DNA of 64,000 bases from Apis mellifera (lineage: Eukaryota; Arthropoda; Insecta; Hymenoptera; Apidae): assembly GCF_003254395.2 (NCBI RefSeq), contig NC_037646.1, forward strand, positions 7,783,881 to 7,847,880, written 5' to 3'. Made by a program: the position numbers and the translations under genes. Of this stretch, positions 1 through 29,869 are shown piece by piece. Each line of letters starts with the position of its first letter. Position 1 is the stretch's first letter. The notes beneath the pieces are model-generated. The model saw only the letters and a list, made by a program, of their open reading frames with translations, ran no database searches and was not told where the DNA came from.

Positions 1-1190
1 TATTGCAGTTACCTGGTGATTATTCCACACTTTAAAACCTAATAACCTATTGAGGTCCTTTAACCTGGACCGTTAAAATTTTCGTTCAAAAGGTAAAATT
101 TTATGGTTTCATATAATGTACGTATTGAAAGCATTGTATTGTGCAGCTCGTATTGTATGCTGGTACAAGCAATAAATTGATAAAGACGTTTTAAAGTTTT
201 GTTTATTAACAAATTTACGGCTGTACCGATACTTTCTCCATGTATTCATTCTCTTTCATTTTTACAGGTACAAGGGATATGCATTTGAATATATTGTGGT
301 ATTTAAATCTTTTCATAGAATTTATGTGAGAATTTTAGAAGAGGTTAAGAAAATTTTGAATTTGAGATTTTCCATTGACTTGTGAAAGTTCTTTCGGGAT
401 TAAGCGACTAATTGTACTGTTGTACAAATGATTAACAATGGCACGGCATTTAAATATTTACAAAAAAAAGAAATTAAAAACATAACAGGAATTTATTGTT
501 GCATAACAATAAAAGTTGTTCTCAATTGTTATGGCTAACTTTTACAAATTACAACATAAACCTTTATCTTATCTTTTTTATAATTTAATTTCCAGATCGT
601 CGAATTCGATATACTTTTCTACATCGTTGCATTACTCTACTCTTCCACTCGGCTGAGAGCGCATTTTTCACGGAATCGAATCGACAAAGGAATATCGATT
701 AATCGGCAAAATCGCGATTGATATTGCGATAACGATATTGGAATCGAAGGAAAAAGAAATATTGAATCCCTTGTCACGTATTTGGGACATCGATAGATGA
801 TAATGGCGACACGTTGATCGAACAATGGCTGGGGACGAAAATAAATCAATTCACGATGCGAAGAAGTGAAAGAACGCATGCGGCGGAAATAATTTATTAA
901 TTATTCCGCGTAAATCGCGGCGAAAAAAGGGCATAAACACTGGGTGTCCTTTCACTCCAGAAACACCTTGACATTTTGTGGCATGGGACGGGATGATTTC
1001 TCGCGTCGGAAGACGATGGAAAGTCGTCAACTTGCTTCTCGAACAACACGTCCCGGAATTCTACCTCAATGTAAATTGCATGTCTAATTAGCGTCTATCA
1101 TTCCCCCGATTCATTCCTTAATTTGTTGCCTAAGTATATAGTGGTGTACACGTAGAATATCTACTTAGATTTGTTCAATTTTCTGCATCC

Positions 1191-1221
<31 letters not shown>

Positions 1222-1234
1222 ATATATATATATT
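1191..1234. repeat. (TCA)n followed by (TA)n microsatellite
   Basis: About ten TCA units (1191-1220) run directly into a TA run (1221-1234). A second trinucleotide run, (ATT)n, lies near 1465-1492. These are ordinary simple repeats. Confidence 0.9.
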
Positions 1235-3560
1235 GTATATGGAAGAACACGCGCGTTACATTAATCGCCATTTTTCCATCGTACCTGACAATCGTCGTAT
1301 CATTTTTCCAAGCATTCAATTAGGAAATAATGATTGATCGACACGCACTACACGAACGGAATAAAATTCCACTCGTAATGTTTACAGTTTGATTTAGTTT
1401 TTATTAGAACATTAAGTAAGTGTCGGTGTATATTTGTTCGTATAGATGAAGCTATATCCGCATTGCTAAACATTATTATTATTATTATTATTTTGCTACA
1501 AAGTGTTATTCATCCTGCAAAAAAATCTCGATATTAATAATGCTCGTATCGGAATTCGTCGAAAAAATTAAAAAAAAAAAAAAAAAGGAATTTTCGTTTT
1601 TATACCTTGAAAATGTAGGATTATATTCAAGAAACTTAGGTTTCTTGGTTGAGATGTTATCCAACAGAATGCTGACAGAAATTTATTAGCTATTAACGAA
1701 ATATTACGACGAAAAAGAACGAGACTGGCTCTATAATAATTTTATAAAGCGATTAAAATGTATATTAATGGCTAGATCATTATCAGACAATTAGTCCTTG
1801 TTGGTGGACGATCGTTCGGCTGATTGGTTTGTCAATAAATAAATTATATTTCTTCTTAGATCCTTCGTTGGTCGTTATAATAAAATAAAATAAAATCGCC
1901 ATGATCTCATCGGGGATGAAGCGAACGAGGTTGGTCTCTATTTTGATCGTAAATTTTCGCTTGCAAGGTGACGGGACATCCGGTTTTAAAATGCGTGCAT
2001 AATTTTTCTAAAATAAATCAGATAGTCGGAAGAGATTGCGACGTCGAATAAACCACTCGATCATTGCAGAATCATTTGTAATTTTAAGTTATTTTATTAA
2101 CAGGGAATATATTAATCTCTTCCGTAAAGATTAATTTATTGAAAGATAAGCTCGAAGCGAGCTCCGAAGTCTGTGCAAATAAAATATGCAAATAAAATTG
2201 CAATCTAATGAAAGTTTTTATCGTCATAGTCTTGTTAATCCGAAGCTATTTCTAATTTGCATAACTTCACTTAGAAACATCGGTCTTCTTCGTCTCAACT
2301 AATATGTGCGTAATGACGATGGAAAGCTGGATCAGCGTATCATCGAGGATAATATAACTATTTCGAGTCCATAATAAATTAATCATATCAAGAATAAAGA
2401 AGGAGGTAAAAATGAAATTTCCGATGTTAATGTTGATCACCGTTGTTTAAAATTATTCTTCCCGAACGGAGATGATTATCTCGTTGAAATCGGGCATCAA
2501 TTCTCTTCGTGACAGATAACTGATACGAGATACGCGAGTAGAGTATCGCGTTTTCACGTCCATATTAGGAATTCCCTTTTCTTTTACACGGCTTCTCGTT
2601 CGTTTTGGAATCGAATAAAATCTCGTACAGGGGGGGAAAAAAATGGTTTCTGGGTGATTTATAAGGCTCGATATTACGGACAAGCGAGGTGAACGTTCCG
2701 TTCTATTCCGTTCGAAAACTTTCCTCCTCACTTTGAGACAAACCACGATTATTGATAAAAATAGTTTCCGCGTTTCTGTTCCGAAACAAATTGCGATCCG
2801 TAACAGGAAAGTTCGTTTTCTTTGAAAAATTATTCTTTCTAACCTAGTTCGTTCACTCAACTGTTATCCAGTTTAATCTCTCAATTGATCCTACTTCGAA
2901 TCTATTTCGATCGCGGTTATTGATGATTCGTTTCACGGCTCGAGCATGTTTCTCCTCTCCCGCGTTATAATTCTCTCCGTTTCAAATAAATCTTTCAACG
3001 TCATTAATCGATAAATCATTAATATTATTAAAAATTCTATATTCGCTGTTTATTTACCATCGCCATCAGATATCGATACATGGTCGTATCGATACGAATA
3101 AATAAGATAATATCCTTAAGAATTCGTGATCCAAATAAACGTTAATAATAATAAATCTTGCCAATTGGATAAAAGATCAATTTTCTTTACACACTTCTTA
3201 GACAGTGTTAATATATAACGTGTAAAACGTGTATTCTAATCTTTCGACAAGCCGGCCTTTTCTCTAACGTGAATGAAATCCAATAATAAAATTCGTTGAA
3301 GCGCCATAATTTCTCCCTTCTTATCTCTGGGTGCTACACGCGTATACGCGCGTATATACGTGAATCGTTCTCGAAGAAGAGATTACGATCCGAGGTCAAA
3401 CGAGGCTGCATAACACGTAGAACACCACTTTGTTTCTCCGCTCTTCGTGAACGAGAAACCGGTGAACCTGTTTTCCCAGAGAAAATATGCACCGGGGGAA
3501 TGCGTAACTTAACCACGTGGTGAAATATATTTTCACCCGCCAAATTATGATATCGAAACC

Positions 3561-3584
3561 GTGTGTGTGTGTGTGTGTGTGTGT
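3561..3584. repeat. (GT)12 microsatellite
   Basis: Twelve uninterrupted GT dinucleotides followed by a short GTAT run. It lies in gene-poor sequence. Confidence 0.9.
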
Positions 3585-6500
3585 ATGTATAAAGTGCCGA
3601 AACGGGCTTTTTACACACGGGCGACAATTCGAGGTTTTTTGCGGTGAAAGTCATCGGTCTTAAATTATCTGAAACTTTAATCATCCAGATTGTACGTATC
3701 CCAAACTTTAATCATCCGAGAAATAAGATGGAAAGGTTGATTGGACGGGGCTCGGAGTTTTGGGGGCTTATCCTTGCATCTTGGAGCGTATAACATACGC
3801 TGGAATAAATATTTTTAATCTCTCTCCGTAAGAATTTCCTTTTTCTGAAATTAGAAAAATTTATGGATTTAAAAATAGTACGGACTGAAATATATATATA
3901 TATATATATTGGGAAGGAGAATTAACACTCGCTGAGAAGTAATAATGGATATTAATATTAATGGATATTAAAGATTCGTTTGGAATTAGCGGATTCATAA
4001 ATTTGGAAGGAAAGATTCTCGTTAGCATCTCATTAGAATAAATCTAACAATTTATCATCTCGTGGAAAGAGATATTAATAGCTCGCGGAATCGAAGAATA
4101 AAAAAGATCCACGGAGAAAAGACAATCTTCATTGTGAACTCGAATTTCTCTCGGATTAATTTATTTGTTTTGTATTCCCTGCTTGAAACGAGGGCTTCTC
4201 GTTTTAATTAACTTGTTTGATTCCAACAGTCATCGAGTATCGTTGATATTTGTCGAAGTGCAGAAAGGAAAAGAGAAGAAAAGAAAACGTAGGATGTTGT
4301 TGGGCGTGTTATACCGATTATTACTTATTGCACAACGTATGATTTACAGGGATCCGACATTAGGTTCCCAGCGTGTCGGCCTCGTTGCCGCGTTTCAATG
4401 AAAATTGACGGTTAACGAGTAATGAATAAAAAGGGAATACGGTTGAAAAAAAAAATTGGATCGGTATTTACGATACTTCAGTGTCAATGAATCGGGGGAA
4501 TATAACTGCAATGCAACTTTTCGAGCGACCATGGAAAGCGAATCATCAAGAAAATCGATTAGATCTCTCCTTGTCAGAAATGTATGTTAAATGAAAGTGA
4601 GTAGTACGAGGTATTATACAAATACAGATTATCGAATCTGATTTATGCGCTGTCAGCCTATTGTTTCGTTCGAACAGAGTAGAAAGTGAACTTTGGATCG
4701 ATATAATTTGTCCGTTGGCCAAACTTTCGATGAACAGGCAATATTTTTTTCTGGCGATATATATCTCTCTCTCTCTCTTCTTTTTTTCTTAAAATTTTTT
4801 TAATATACACGCACAGTATTTTTACGCAAGGTAATGAAATTTTAATATGCAATCGAGTATATATATATTGTAGAAAATTTGATTCGATTTCTTTAATAAA
4901 AATTTGTTAAATTTTAGCGTAAATATCCGAGAAGAAAATAAACGATATATAATTCCTGAAAGAGAATTCGAGTGAAAAATCTCGGGATCAAATAATAGAT
5001 AAAAAAGCACGAGCGAATTGCAATATATATGGAATACGTGCAATCATTGGATAAGAGGATCGGTAACCTCTTACAGTAATTTTGCTTCTACTTCTACGCA
5101 GCGTGTTCGCCGTAAATGATATACGCACGATTGCTTGTTCGCCAAGATGTTATTTAACTTGTTGGAGAAAATTCTACTCGACCGATAGAATCGGTTAAAA
5201 GGATAGTCGACGATCGTTTAATTCCTTCCAGGATATTTACTATAAGATACAAGATTAAACGATAAAACTAGTCGCTATACTTTTTCTATCTTATCCTTTA
5301 AATTGTACAAATTGTATTTGGGATTAATCGTGAAAGTTATATTGATCGTTTTCCAATCAAATTGTTATAATAACAAGCGACCCGTTTATTTACCAGTTCG
5401 TTTGGTGAAATAAACGAGAAAGAGAAAGAGATCGGTAAAGGGTTTACCGTTACGGTCAAAGGATTATCCTCCTTTCTTCAAGGTCGAAAATCTAATAAGT
5501 CATCGATGACAAGATTTGGGTCGATCGAATAGAAATATTATCGTGGAGAGAGAAAAAAAAATTCTAACGGGCAAAATATTAAACGTGTGGCGTGCTATAA
5601 TGGGCCAGGGATCGGCACATGCTATTTCGTAGCCGTCATGCAAATCGAATCAACTTTTTCTTGGAACAGACTTCATGGACAATCCGGGACAAGCAGGTTC
5701 CCTTGAGTAACCACGGCGAACTGGTTTTAACATAATATTTGGCCTGCGCTCATATGTGTGGGGATATTTGTTACGCGAACGAGGTATAATTATCGGCGAC
5801 AAACGCGCTTTCTTTCGTATCTCAAGGCTATTACCGAGGGATGCTATTACGATGTTAATCGAGGTGAAAACGTGGCATCGACTTCTTTAAAATTAGAGAT
5901 CTGCCAATAGAGGTGCGTACGTACATTTTACCTTGGATTTTAGAAAAGAAAACACGTCGTTTTGCGTACAAGTATGAATAAATATTAAGATGTCAGATAT
6001 ATTTATAGATTCGCTAGCTCGCATACCTGTATGAAATTGAGGAAAATTAAAACTGGTTAAGGATCGATTGAATCTTATCGGAAGATAAATGAAACGATCT
6101 TTCGTTGAACATCGTTGTTGTATTTCGTTCGAGAAGAGACTAAGGATAGATAATGAAGGATCGATCGATTATTTCAATCGGGAATAATCGATAATCGTGA
6201 TTTTGAAAAATTACTTAGTAGAATATGAATTAGAGAAAACTACATTCCTATCGTATTAGCTTTGAATAGAATAATATAGCAAAAGATATTTTTAGGTTAT
6301 ATAGAGAACGTGTTAAATTTCTAACCTAATAGGACAAAATAGAAGTTAATATAAAACCGGAATGAGGATTTGCACGTACAGAATGTGATAATGGGAGAGA
6401 AACGTTGAACACATGATTTTTAAACCCGAAATTCTGTGTAATTTCTGATCGAAGCCTGTTCACGCGACAAGTATCGTATATGCTAAACAAGGCCGGTTGC

Positions 6501-9500
6501 TTATATGCTCAATGCTGATGCCTGTATGAACTTGATCCATTAGCATTGTGCAACGTGTTGTAGGTGCGTAGGCTACTCGTTTTACTCGTTCGATTTAAAA
6601 CGGCTCACGATCGCTAACGTGGTGCTATTTGCGTTTCACGATTGCTTTAACGCTCGTTTTCTCCTTGTTCCTTCCTATTTATTAATTCTAATCGGATTTA
6701 ATAAAATCATATTATTCGATAAATCCTATGATGATGCATCCTTAAAATTATTTAATAATTTTAAAGAGGAAAAACAGCAAACTTTCTAAGAGAAAAGATT
6801 CTAAGATTGAAATGGTTCGAAGATGATTCAACGTCGAGTGAATATTAATGCCTTGTTAGAAGTAAATACGTGAGCGTAATGCGTTTAAATTATTATATAT
6901 GTATGTATATATATATATACATATTTCTCGAAATAAATGAGGTGAACGCGGGTTAATTAAACGCAGCCTAATGGATAATGGAAAATAACACCGCTTTCGA
7001 ATCGATCGAATTATAAAACTCGATAACCGGCAATCTTACAGTATTGCATAATATTTATCTCTATCACATTAACGTATGAAAATACTTCCAAGATTATCGA
7101 AAGTGCGACCGATCCTTCTTTTTGCCAATTAAATTTTACGAGATTTATCGAACAAGAATGTGATGATCGATCTCGCGCACCGCTCCAAGCTCATCTCGAT
7201 CTCGCTCTCACGTAAACTTCTAATTATCATCGATTCATATGTGAGACGTAGCTTTAATTTTTCACTCTCAAAACTGGTTGGTCAGGTTGGTTTCCATCGA
7301 CGTTTTCTCTCCGATCAACGAGTTCACGAGGTCAGTACGCGATTCCTAAAGGTGAAACGAAGAATCCCAGCGATCATCATCATCAGGAACAGGAACAGCA
7401 CAGGGCAACGAGATCGTGGCAAGCGGCATTGTTCAAAGAATAAATGAACAGAATGTGTGCCATTTTAAGATCACGAATCGGTGAGAACGATGACCTTAAA
7501 AACTAACCACGGCCACTGACCACGATGATTCATCTGTTTGCTCGCGTGTTAGAGAATCGTAATTAATTTTCAGAGAGAGATTAGAACGACGCTCTCTTCC
7601 GAAATAGATGCTCAAGGAGGCCGTTTTTTCGACTCTTCCTTATATATCTTACATACCTTGATTACGTTTCATTTTTTTAAATATACAGTACATCGAATCA
7701 TAGTGATCGTTACGAGTTATGGAGTATCACGATCCACGATCTATCTAATTCGTTTCAAACGTTTGGAAACGTTTGTTACTTTCGCGAGGAATCTGAGGAG
7801 GGTTTTATCTCGAAAATTTTATTCATCTTTCGAAAGTGAAAGGATTATCGGGATGCTCGAGATTTACGTTTTCCTGGATTCTGTAAAAACACGGCCACGT
7901 ACTCGATTACGTATTACGATAATTTTAAGTCGAAGTTAAAAAAAAAAAGAAAAGAAATCTGTATATTAATTAATGATCGTTTCCTTTCACTGAATCAATT
8001 GAATCGTAAAAATGCTGATCGCGGCATCTGTATATTCTTGTAATATTTTTTCGAACTGTGAGAAAGCAGTTGATGAAAGCAAACTTTTTAGGGTAACAAG
8101 CGCGATAAATCAAGGATACGACGAAGAAAACCACTTTCGATCTACTATCTTCTCTTCTTTCCCCTTATAGCAGAAATTGACAATAATTGTTAAGTAATTC
8201 TATCCCAACGCTTACTTTACATAATACACGTCCTTTGCTATTCGTTTCTCAATTACAAACGCTGCTGCGAAATTTATCTTCTCTAATTATACGTTTATTT
8301 TATAAACCGCCAATCTAACGGAATATTATTACGGATCATTATTCATTTCATGTCAATTAGAAATATTATTGAACAAGATAATCGTGTTTAAAAAGAATTC
8401 ATGCCAGATAATTCGTTTCGAGCCATCGTGGTCATCTTTTGATGATTAATAACCATTAGCTACGAATGTTCGAACGATAAAATTTCGAGAAGCTCGTGAA
8501 AGCTAGACAAATTGACATTACATTATAGATCCTTCTATTCATATCATCGATATATGAATAGATTTTGTTTTTCCTTCCACGTGGAATTTCGTGGTCATTC
8601 TTCGATTCAAGGCAAAGAAGACATACGATCTTTGAAAGCAAATTATTAGCTCGCTGCTTGTGGAACGTTTATCAAACATTTACATTGGAGATTCGATGTA
8701 GATTATGAAGATAGATATAAACTTGACACGAAATCTTCGATTATGAAATTCGATAATTGTGGAAGTTTTTTCGATTCTTGAAAACATTTTTATCTCGAAA
8801 GTGCGTGAACATGGGTGATTCGTTTCGAATTCAAGATCTGATAAAATATTTTTTTTATCTGATGTCTCGTTTTATATGTATTTCTAAAGGAAAAGTAATT
8901 ATTTTGAATAGAAGGATACCATTCCCTCGTTACAAGGAGGGAAAGGATTTCTTCATAATTTTTTTTTTTTTCGTTCGCCATTTTATATTATTGGAACGAG
9001 AGTGATTACGATCTTTGAATTAAAATCTTTCATATTTAAATCAAATATAAATTCTTACCGGATTTTGTTTATTAATTCGCTCTTGGCCTCTTTAGATCGT
9101 TAGAGTTTCATGTCGTTCATAAATATTTCCATAAAATAAGGTCACGAGAGGTCCCGCAAACGGAACTATCAGATACTACAGCGCAACGAGACGTTTTCAA
9201 TGAGATAGTAGCGTAGAGTCGTCTATAAATCAGAAATAAATAGCACATCGTTGTATTCTAACGTTTAACGGAGCTTTTAGCAAATATGGTAGCGCACAGA
9301 GGTCTTCTTCTACGGTTAAACGATTGAGTGTTAGTACTTACATATATATATATATATATATACAAAGCTTTCGTTCCTCAAGAGAGAATGGAAACAACTA
9401 TCTTCGATACGATACGATCTCGAACAGGTCGAAGAAACCCTCTAATTTATAATCAAAGAGAAAATAACGTAATGATTGTTATACGTTTTCGATAAATCAC

Positions 9501-10440
9501 AAGAAAGTTTGTAGTGTTGTCTTTTAAATACAGAGAACATAATTAAGAATTTAATTGTAAGAAACTAGTCATTGTAGTAGATTGTCCCACGAGTGAAGAA
9601 ATTTAATTTTGATGTAAAAAAAAAAAATAACAACCTGATAATTATGATTGTATTTTAATAGGGCCGGTGATTCATTACGTTTTTTTTAAAAAAAGATCCT
9701 CTGTCCAGATGCTTTTACTCTGATCTTGACTAGAAAGTTTTTCTAGATGAGTGTATCAAGATAATTCCAGGATGGAAATGGTTAAGCCGTATTAAATTAC
9801 CTTTGATAATGGAATTAAAATTATTCTCTCCTGCTGAAAAAATATTTTTTAAATGTTAATGTTAGTTATCAATGTGAAATGAAGATAATAATTTTTCAAT
9901 GATCTTCAATAATGTTCATCGCTCGCAAATTCAATTTTATTGTTACGTATTTTTTTTATACAAGTAATATACATACTTATGTATATATTACAAAAAAAAA
10001 TGGAAGTTCATTTATAACAGATTGAAATACAAAATGTCACAAACCTTTCTCATTAAATCTCATTCTTCAAGCAATTCTGAAATCTTATTAATATTCATCA
10101 TGGACGCATGCGAAGAAGAAAAGAAATCACATTTTTTGCATAATTTTTTTTCCGCAATTACAATAATTATACAAAAATTTGCAATTCTTTCAATTACGAG
10201 TTAATAAGGTGGACAATACCTTTTGAACAGAAAGGGATAAAAAAAAGGAAAAAGACATGAAAAAAAGGAATTCAGGATCTGATGTAATGATTTACAGGTT
10301 AAATCGATACGTCTTACCGTAAAACAACGATTTCTAGGAAAAGGCGGTCGTTCGTACTGTTATGGTAACTCTCGGATTACCAATTGACAGTGCTACTTTC
10401 AAACGAATCTAATACTTTCTATCGTTCGATTACATTTGCA

Positions 10441-10802
10441 GGCTGTAGCAATTCGATCGATTTATTCATTGAATTGCACTCGTCAAGCATTATCGTTTTA
10501 ACCACTTATCTTGAAAACACCGGGCAAAAAGCATCTTTGTACAATGGTTTGCTCCGTTGATTATAAAAACCAGCTACACATTTTATGCGATTGTCAATCC
10601 TATAGAGAATCTAAATTTCATGATACAAGTCTGATTCATAACCGCGACGTGTACTTCATTTCTTCAATTTGTCACACAGATTGATTTCATCGAGTCGAAG
10701 AATATATGTACTTGTTATTTCTTTATCTAACTAACCGCTAAAATATCTCTTCGAACACTTAACAATCACACAGACGGTTTAATAGCATCTCTCATGTTAT
10801 CG
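10441..10802 (-). other. Probable 3' UTR of the BTB zinc-finger gene
   Basis: This follows the stop codon of the BTB zinc-finger gene on the minus strand. A canonical AATAAA signal on the minus strand (TTTATT at 10461-10466) lies about 340 bases after the stop and would set the 3' end near 10,440. The 3' end is inferred from this motif alone. Confidence 0.4.
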
Positions 10803-25994
<15,192 letters not shown>

Positions 25995-28900
25995 GCTCCA
26001 ATTTGATTACGATAACACACTAATTTTTATATTTTTCCGTCGATTTAAAACAATTTGAAAATCACCATGTGTTCCAGTTTTTTTCCATAATAATATATTT
26101 TATTAGCAGAATGTATTTGTTAAATGACGTCAATTAAGACATGATTCCATTTTATTAATTCACGTTTCACTTTAAAACACTGATTTCCTTAATATGCGTA
26201 TCCATATGATGAAATAATCAAGAATTGTTATTGAAGTTTCTTGATGTTATAAAATCAGTTATCTGTAATCAGAATAATTCAGATGTCCAATATAACCAGT
26301 GCTACAATAGAAAGAAATAAATTCTGATCAGATATGAATTCCAATAAAAAAATTTGTAAAATTTTTAAAATAATTCTATATTCAAAATCTAATATAATTT
26401 GTTTAAATAATTTTTCTTATAACTTTTTATTTATATATGTTTTTATAAAATGCAGCTAACATGTAATTGATAACTTTTCTTGATGGTTTGACATATTTGA
26501 AATATTTTATATTATGACTATTAATTTTAGAAAATTTTTTTCTAATTTCATTTAACAAATTTAAATTTTATTAAAAATAAATAATTAAAATATATATAAA
26601 AATCTTCTCCATTCATAGCTCAGAAATAAACAATAATATTTTAAAAATATAAACATGATTTGGAATATTCTATGTATCACAAATGACAAAGTATATATAT
26701 ATATATATATATATATACATAATATATACATTATTTATTTATAAGCTGTAAATATCCACGTGTAAAGAAATAAATTGCCTAATGATTTCTAGAATGAGAT
26801 AACATCACTTTATAATAACAGAAATTGATGAAGGCATATATTATTATTATATTAATTTACTATTTGATCTAGCGGTTTATGCAGACCACGACTTAATACC
26901 ATTGTACTGTGAAATTAGTTTGTGACCAAGAAATTGATATTCTATAAAATAACACCCTAGCAAGCAAAACGTAAAGCACGTAAGTAGATTAGACCCTGTT
27001 ATATATGTGGTTGAAAAATTTCTCACATGTTTGCGATTTTAATACATACTAGTATCATTTTGCATATGCTTATCAATTAGAAATACATAACGATAGTTAT
27101 AACCTGCCTATTTAAATAGCACGTTATTAAATATAAATTTATTATATAATATTTACTATTTATATAATTTATTATTATATAAATATGATAAATTCATTAT
27201 TATTATTATATACATACATTAGTAATCATGATATAAAAAAAAATTATTTTTTCTTAATATAAAATAATTTTCTTAATACAAAAAATAAAATTCATTTTAA
27301 ATTCTCTTCTTCTTCTCTCAATTTCTAATTGTTATATTCTTATTAAAATTTTTATAATTAATAATTTACTTTTAAGATTATTATACTCTTAAATTTTTAA
27401 AGTTTTTGGAATTTTAAATTCTTTCTCGATATTGAATTTTCAGAAAGTTCTGAATTATTATGTTCTTCAATTTCCAAATTTTTTAATTACTTAGTATCTA
27501 GATTTTAAAATCTTTAAAATTCATAAATTCTCACATTCGAAAAGTTGCATAGAAATAAACAAAATATAATATACAAAATACATACTAATTATAAGATAAA
27601 ATTGTTCATCTCCTATTAAAAAAATTAATTGTTAAATTTATAATCGAACGTATACTTGTTTCCTTGTCAAATAATTGCCAAAATGATTTAGAATGATCTG
27701 GTGACTTTGATATGTTTAATTATTATTACAATAAGAATATTAAGCTTTCAATTTGAATCGGTATGGAATTATTACTTTCAAATTTGTTTAAATTTACAGA
27801 ATTAAAACAATCCACAGAATATATAGAACATAAATTAAAAAATCAATCTTATTGTAAAGTTAATATTTTATATTAATTGTTGCAGAAACATACATGTAAA
27901 TATTAAATGTTCTAGAATTATTTACCAATTATCATAATTTGTTCAAAAGAATCAATGATTAATGAATAATTATGTTAAGAGATTTCAATTGTTTAACAAC
28001 TTAAAAAATAATTTGCAATATTTTTAATAGAATAACGAAATAGCAAAATGTTTTTACAATGCATAATATATATATATTTTTTTTATACTATATCCATTAT
28101 TTGTTTTTTAATTCGAATTATATTTTAAATTAATTTGATTAACCTATATAATATTGAATACATATTAATATATTGAATAGAATATTATTACAATAATATG
28201 AGTTAATTAAATTTCCACACCAAATACTTATTTTCATAATTAATCATTGTGATCATATAAATTTTTAAATTATCGATATTGTCTCGATATTTTTTTCATA
28301 TTTATAATACAATCAATTGCTACGTTATTGCAAATCAGTTTATATGATAATTATATAAAACAATTCATTAACTCATAAATTTTGTACATATATTTTTGTA
28401 CATATAATGACTTTTTTCTATGATTTTCCACTACACTATTTTTTTCCAACTTATTATCAATATAGAAATTTATCAAAGTTTGAAAATTTTCACATTTATC
28501 TCAGAATTATATAATTTTGCTTTATATTGAAACATATTTATCAATTTATTAATTTATTGTTTCACACACTTCGCTGTCTTTATACACTCCATATAATTTT
28601 AGAATTCATTTATTTATATTAATCACTTTGTTAAATTGTACTATACTTTACAATAACAGAAATCAATCGAGAATTCAATTATTTAAACTCGAAGTTTGCA
28701 AACATTTTCATTGATTTGATACTTCGATAATCGAAACTTATAATCGAAAGAATTTAAGGTAAAAATTTTAAATTTAACCAACAAATTCAACAAAAAAATA
28801 TAGATTTATTAATATTATATAAATAAAATTGTTTAAATGAATGTTTAATTTTTATCATATAAAAAAAAACACTTTCTAAGAAATGTTCACTTTCGTTGAT

Positions 28901-29149
28901 CCAATTGCAAACATTTCGCATTGCATCTAACCTCTTTATGTCGTAAATGTAATTGATTAGTTCTCTAAGAAATTGTTCAATTATTTATTTTTATTATTTT
29001 TTTATATTTTCGGCAAAAATTATTACAATAAAACAATTAAAATTGAAATATCAATCAAAAATTTTGTTGTTAGATAATAATTTGTTTCGAAAGAAAATAT
29101 TTCCGTGAGAAGAAATAGTTTTCAAAAGGAATGACAGATAAAATAACTA
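25995..29149. other. AT-rich stretch upstream of the BTB-ZF start
   Basis: Very AT-rich, with a TA run at about 26,693-26,718 and many A/T tracts. No coding exon was recognised on either strand. It probably contains a 5' intron of the BTB-ZF gene, because no obvious promoter lies next to its ATG. Confidence 0.5.
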
Positions 29150-29480
29150 ACCGTAGAAAACGCGTTTATCTCAGATGATTCAATACTGTGCGTGTTAAAA
29201 CAAGTATAAAAATCCAACATGATAAAACAATATGCAGAATAGAACGAGAGTTCAACTGAGAACTCGCGGTAATTCTGTGAATCACAAAATGATTATGAGA
29301 TACCCGTCGCTGAACAACTCAGCACGGCGACTGCCATATGAAATCTTCAGGTGAGTACAAACCACCTCTGCTCCTTGCAGTCTCTCAACGGAGAGAGAAC
29401 TCGAAAGAACTCCTCCCATATCAATGTTTTACTCCCTCCTTAAAGAGTTACGTTTCCCATTTTGCTACCACAAGTCACCA
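29150..29480. promoter_or_regulatory. GC-richer, possibly bidirectional promoter
   Basis: This is the first CpG-bearing stretch upstream of the BTB-ZF start. On the plus strand it has a TATAAA (29205-29210) and, further on, a consensus donor CAG|GTGAGT at 29350/29351. On the minus strand a GTTAGT donor-like site at about 29,150 could end a 5' UTR exon of the BTB-ZF gene. Both uses are inference. Confidence 0.35.
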
Positions 29481-29869
29481 ACTATCACACCAATTCAAAT
29501 TGATGATTAAGTAGAATATAATTATTGTAATTTTTTCAATACTATTATTTGTAAATTGAATATTATTATTTGTAAATTGAAGTTTGCTAATTTCGTTGTG
29601 TTATTTTTTTTTACAAAAAATTCGATTATATTTTAATTAATACGTGAATAACTAAAAAATATATATTACAATACAATAGAAAATATTAAAATCGAGTAAA
29701 TTACATCATACTTTTTTATAAATTACATTTATAAAAAAAAAAAATTTTAATTTTTATTATAATATATATAATCTTATTAATATATATCGTCGTAATTTAT
29801 TATTTGATGTTTTGCAGGAAGAAGAAAGTAGAAATCTACATATATGTATATGTATCAACATTCCATTGA
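29289..29869 (+). CDS. Possible short two-exon transcript with 37-codon ORF
   Basis: Exon 1 coding part is 29289-29350, ending at CAG|GTGAGT. Exon 2 starts at 29818 after a TTTTGCAG acceptor and the frame closes at 29869. The joined ORF encodes 37 residues, starting MIMRYPSLNNSARR and continuing into a basic KKK segment and an aromatic tail. A TATAAA lies 79 bases upstream of the exon 1 end of the 5' UTR region (29205-29210), and AATAAA follows at 29977-29982. No signal peptide, transmembrane segment or known motif was recognised. It may be a non-coding RNA whose ORF is incidental. A seven-codon upstream ORF precedes it. The support is splice-site and promoter motifs only. Confidence 0.3.

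Larger units (their letters stand above)
1..10440. other. Gene-poor, moderately GC-rich spacer
   Basis: I see no supportable gene in this stretch. The open frames present are short (under about 135 codons), low in recognisable motifs and without convincing splice partners. It contains simple repeats, A/T tracts and a few locally GC-richer segments, for example around 5,590-5,800, 6,500-6,660 and 7,260-7,440, that could be regulatory. It lies 3' of the minus-strand BTB zinc-finger gene and could be intergenic or part of an intron of a gene reaching beyond the window. No transposase-like, rRNA or tRNA sequence was recognised. Confidence 0.6.

Noticed and set aside
2453..2860. 135-codon minus-strand ORF
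   Set aside because: The longest frame in the gene-poor left end, but basic, motif-free, and without splice or promoter support.
7160..7939. Two plus-strand ORFs of 93-95 codons
   Set aside because: Basic, low-information sequences with no motif, no splice partner and no upstream promoter. They are expected by chance in this composition.
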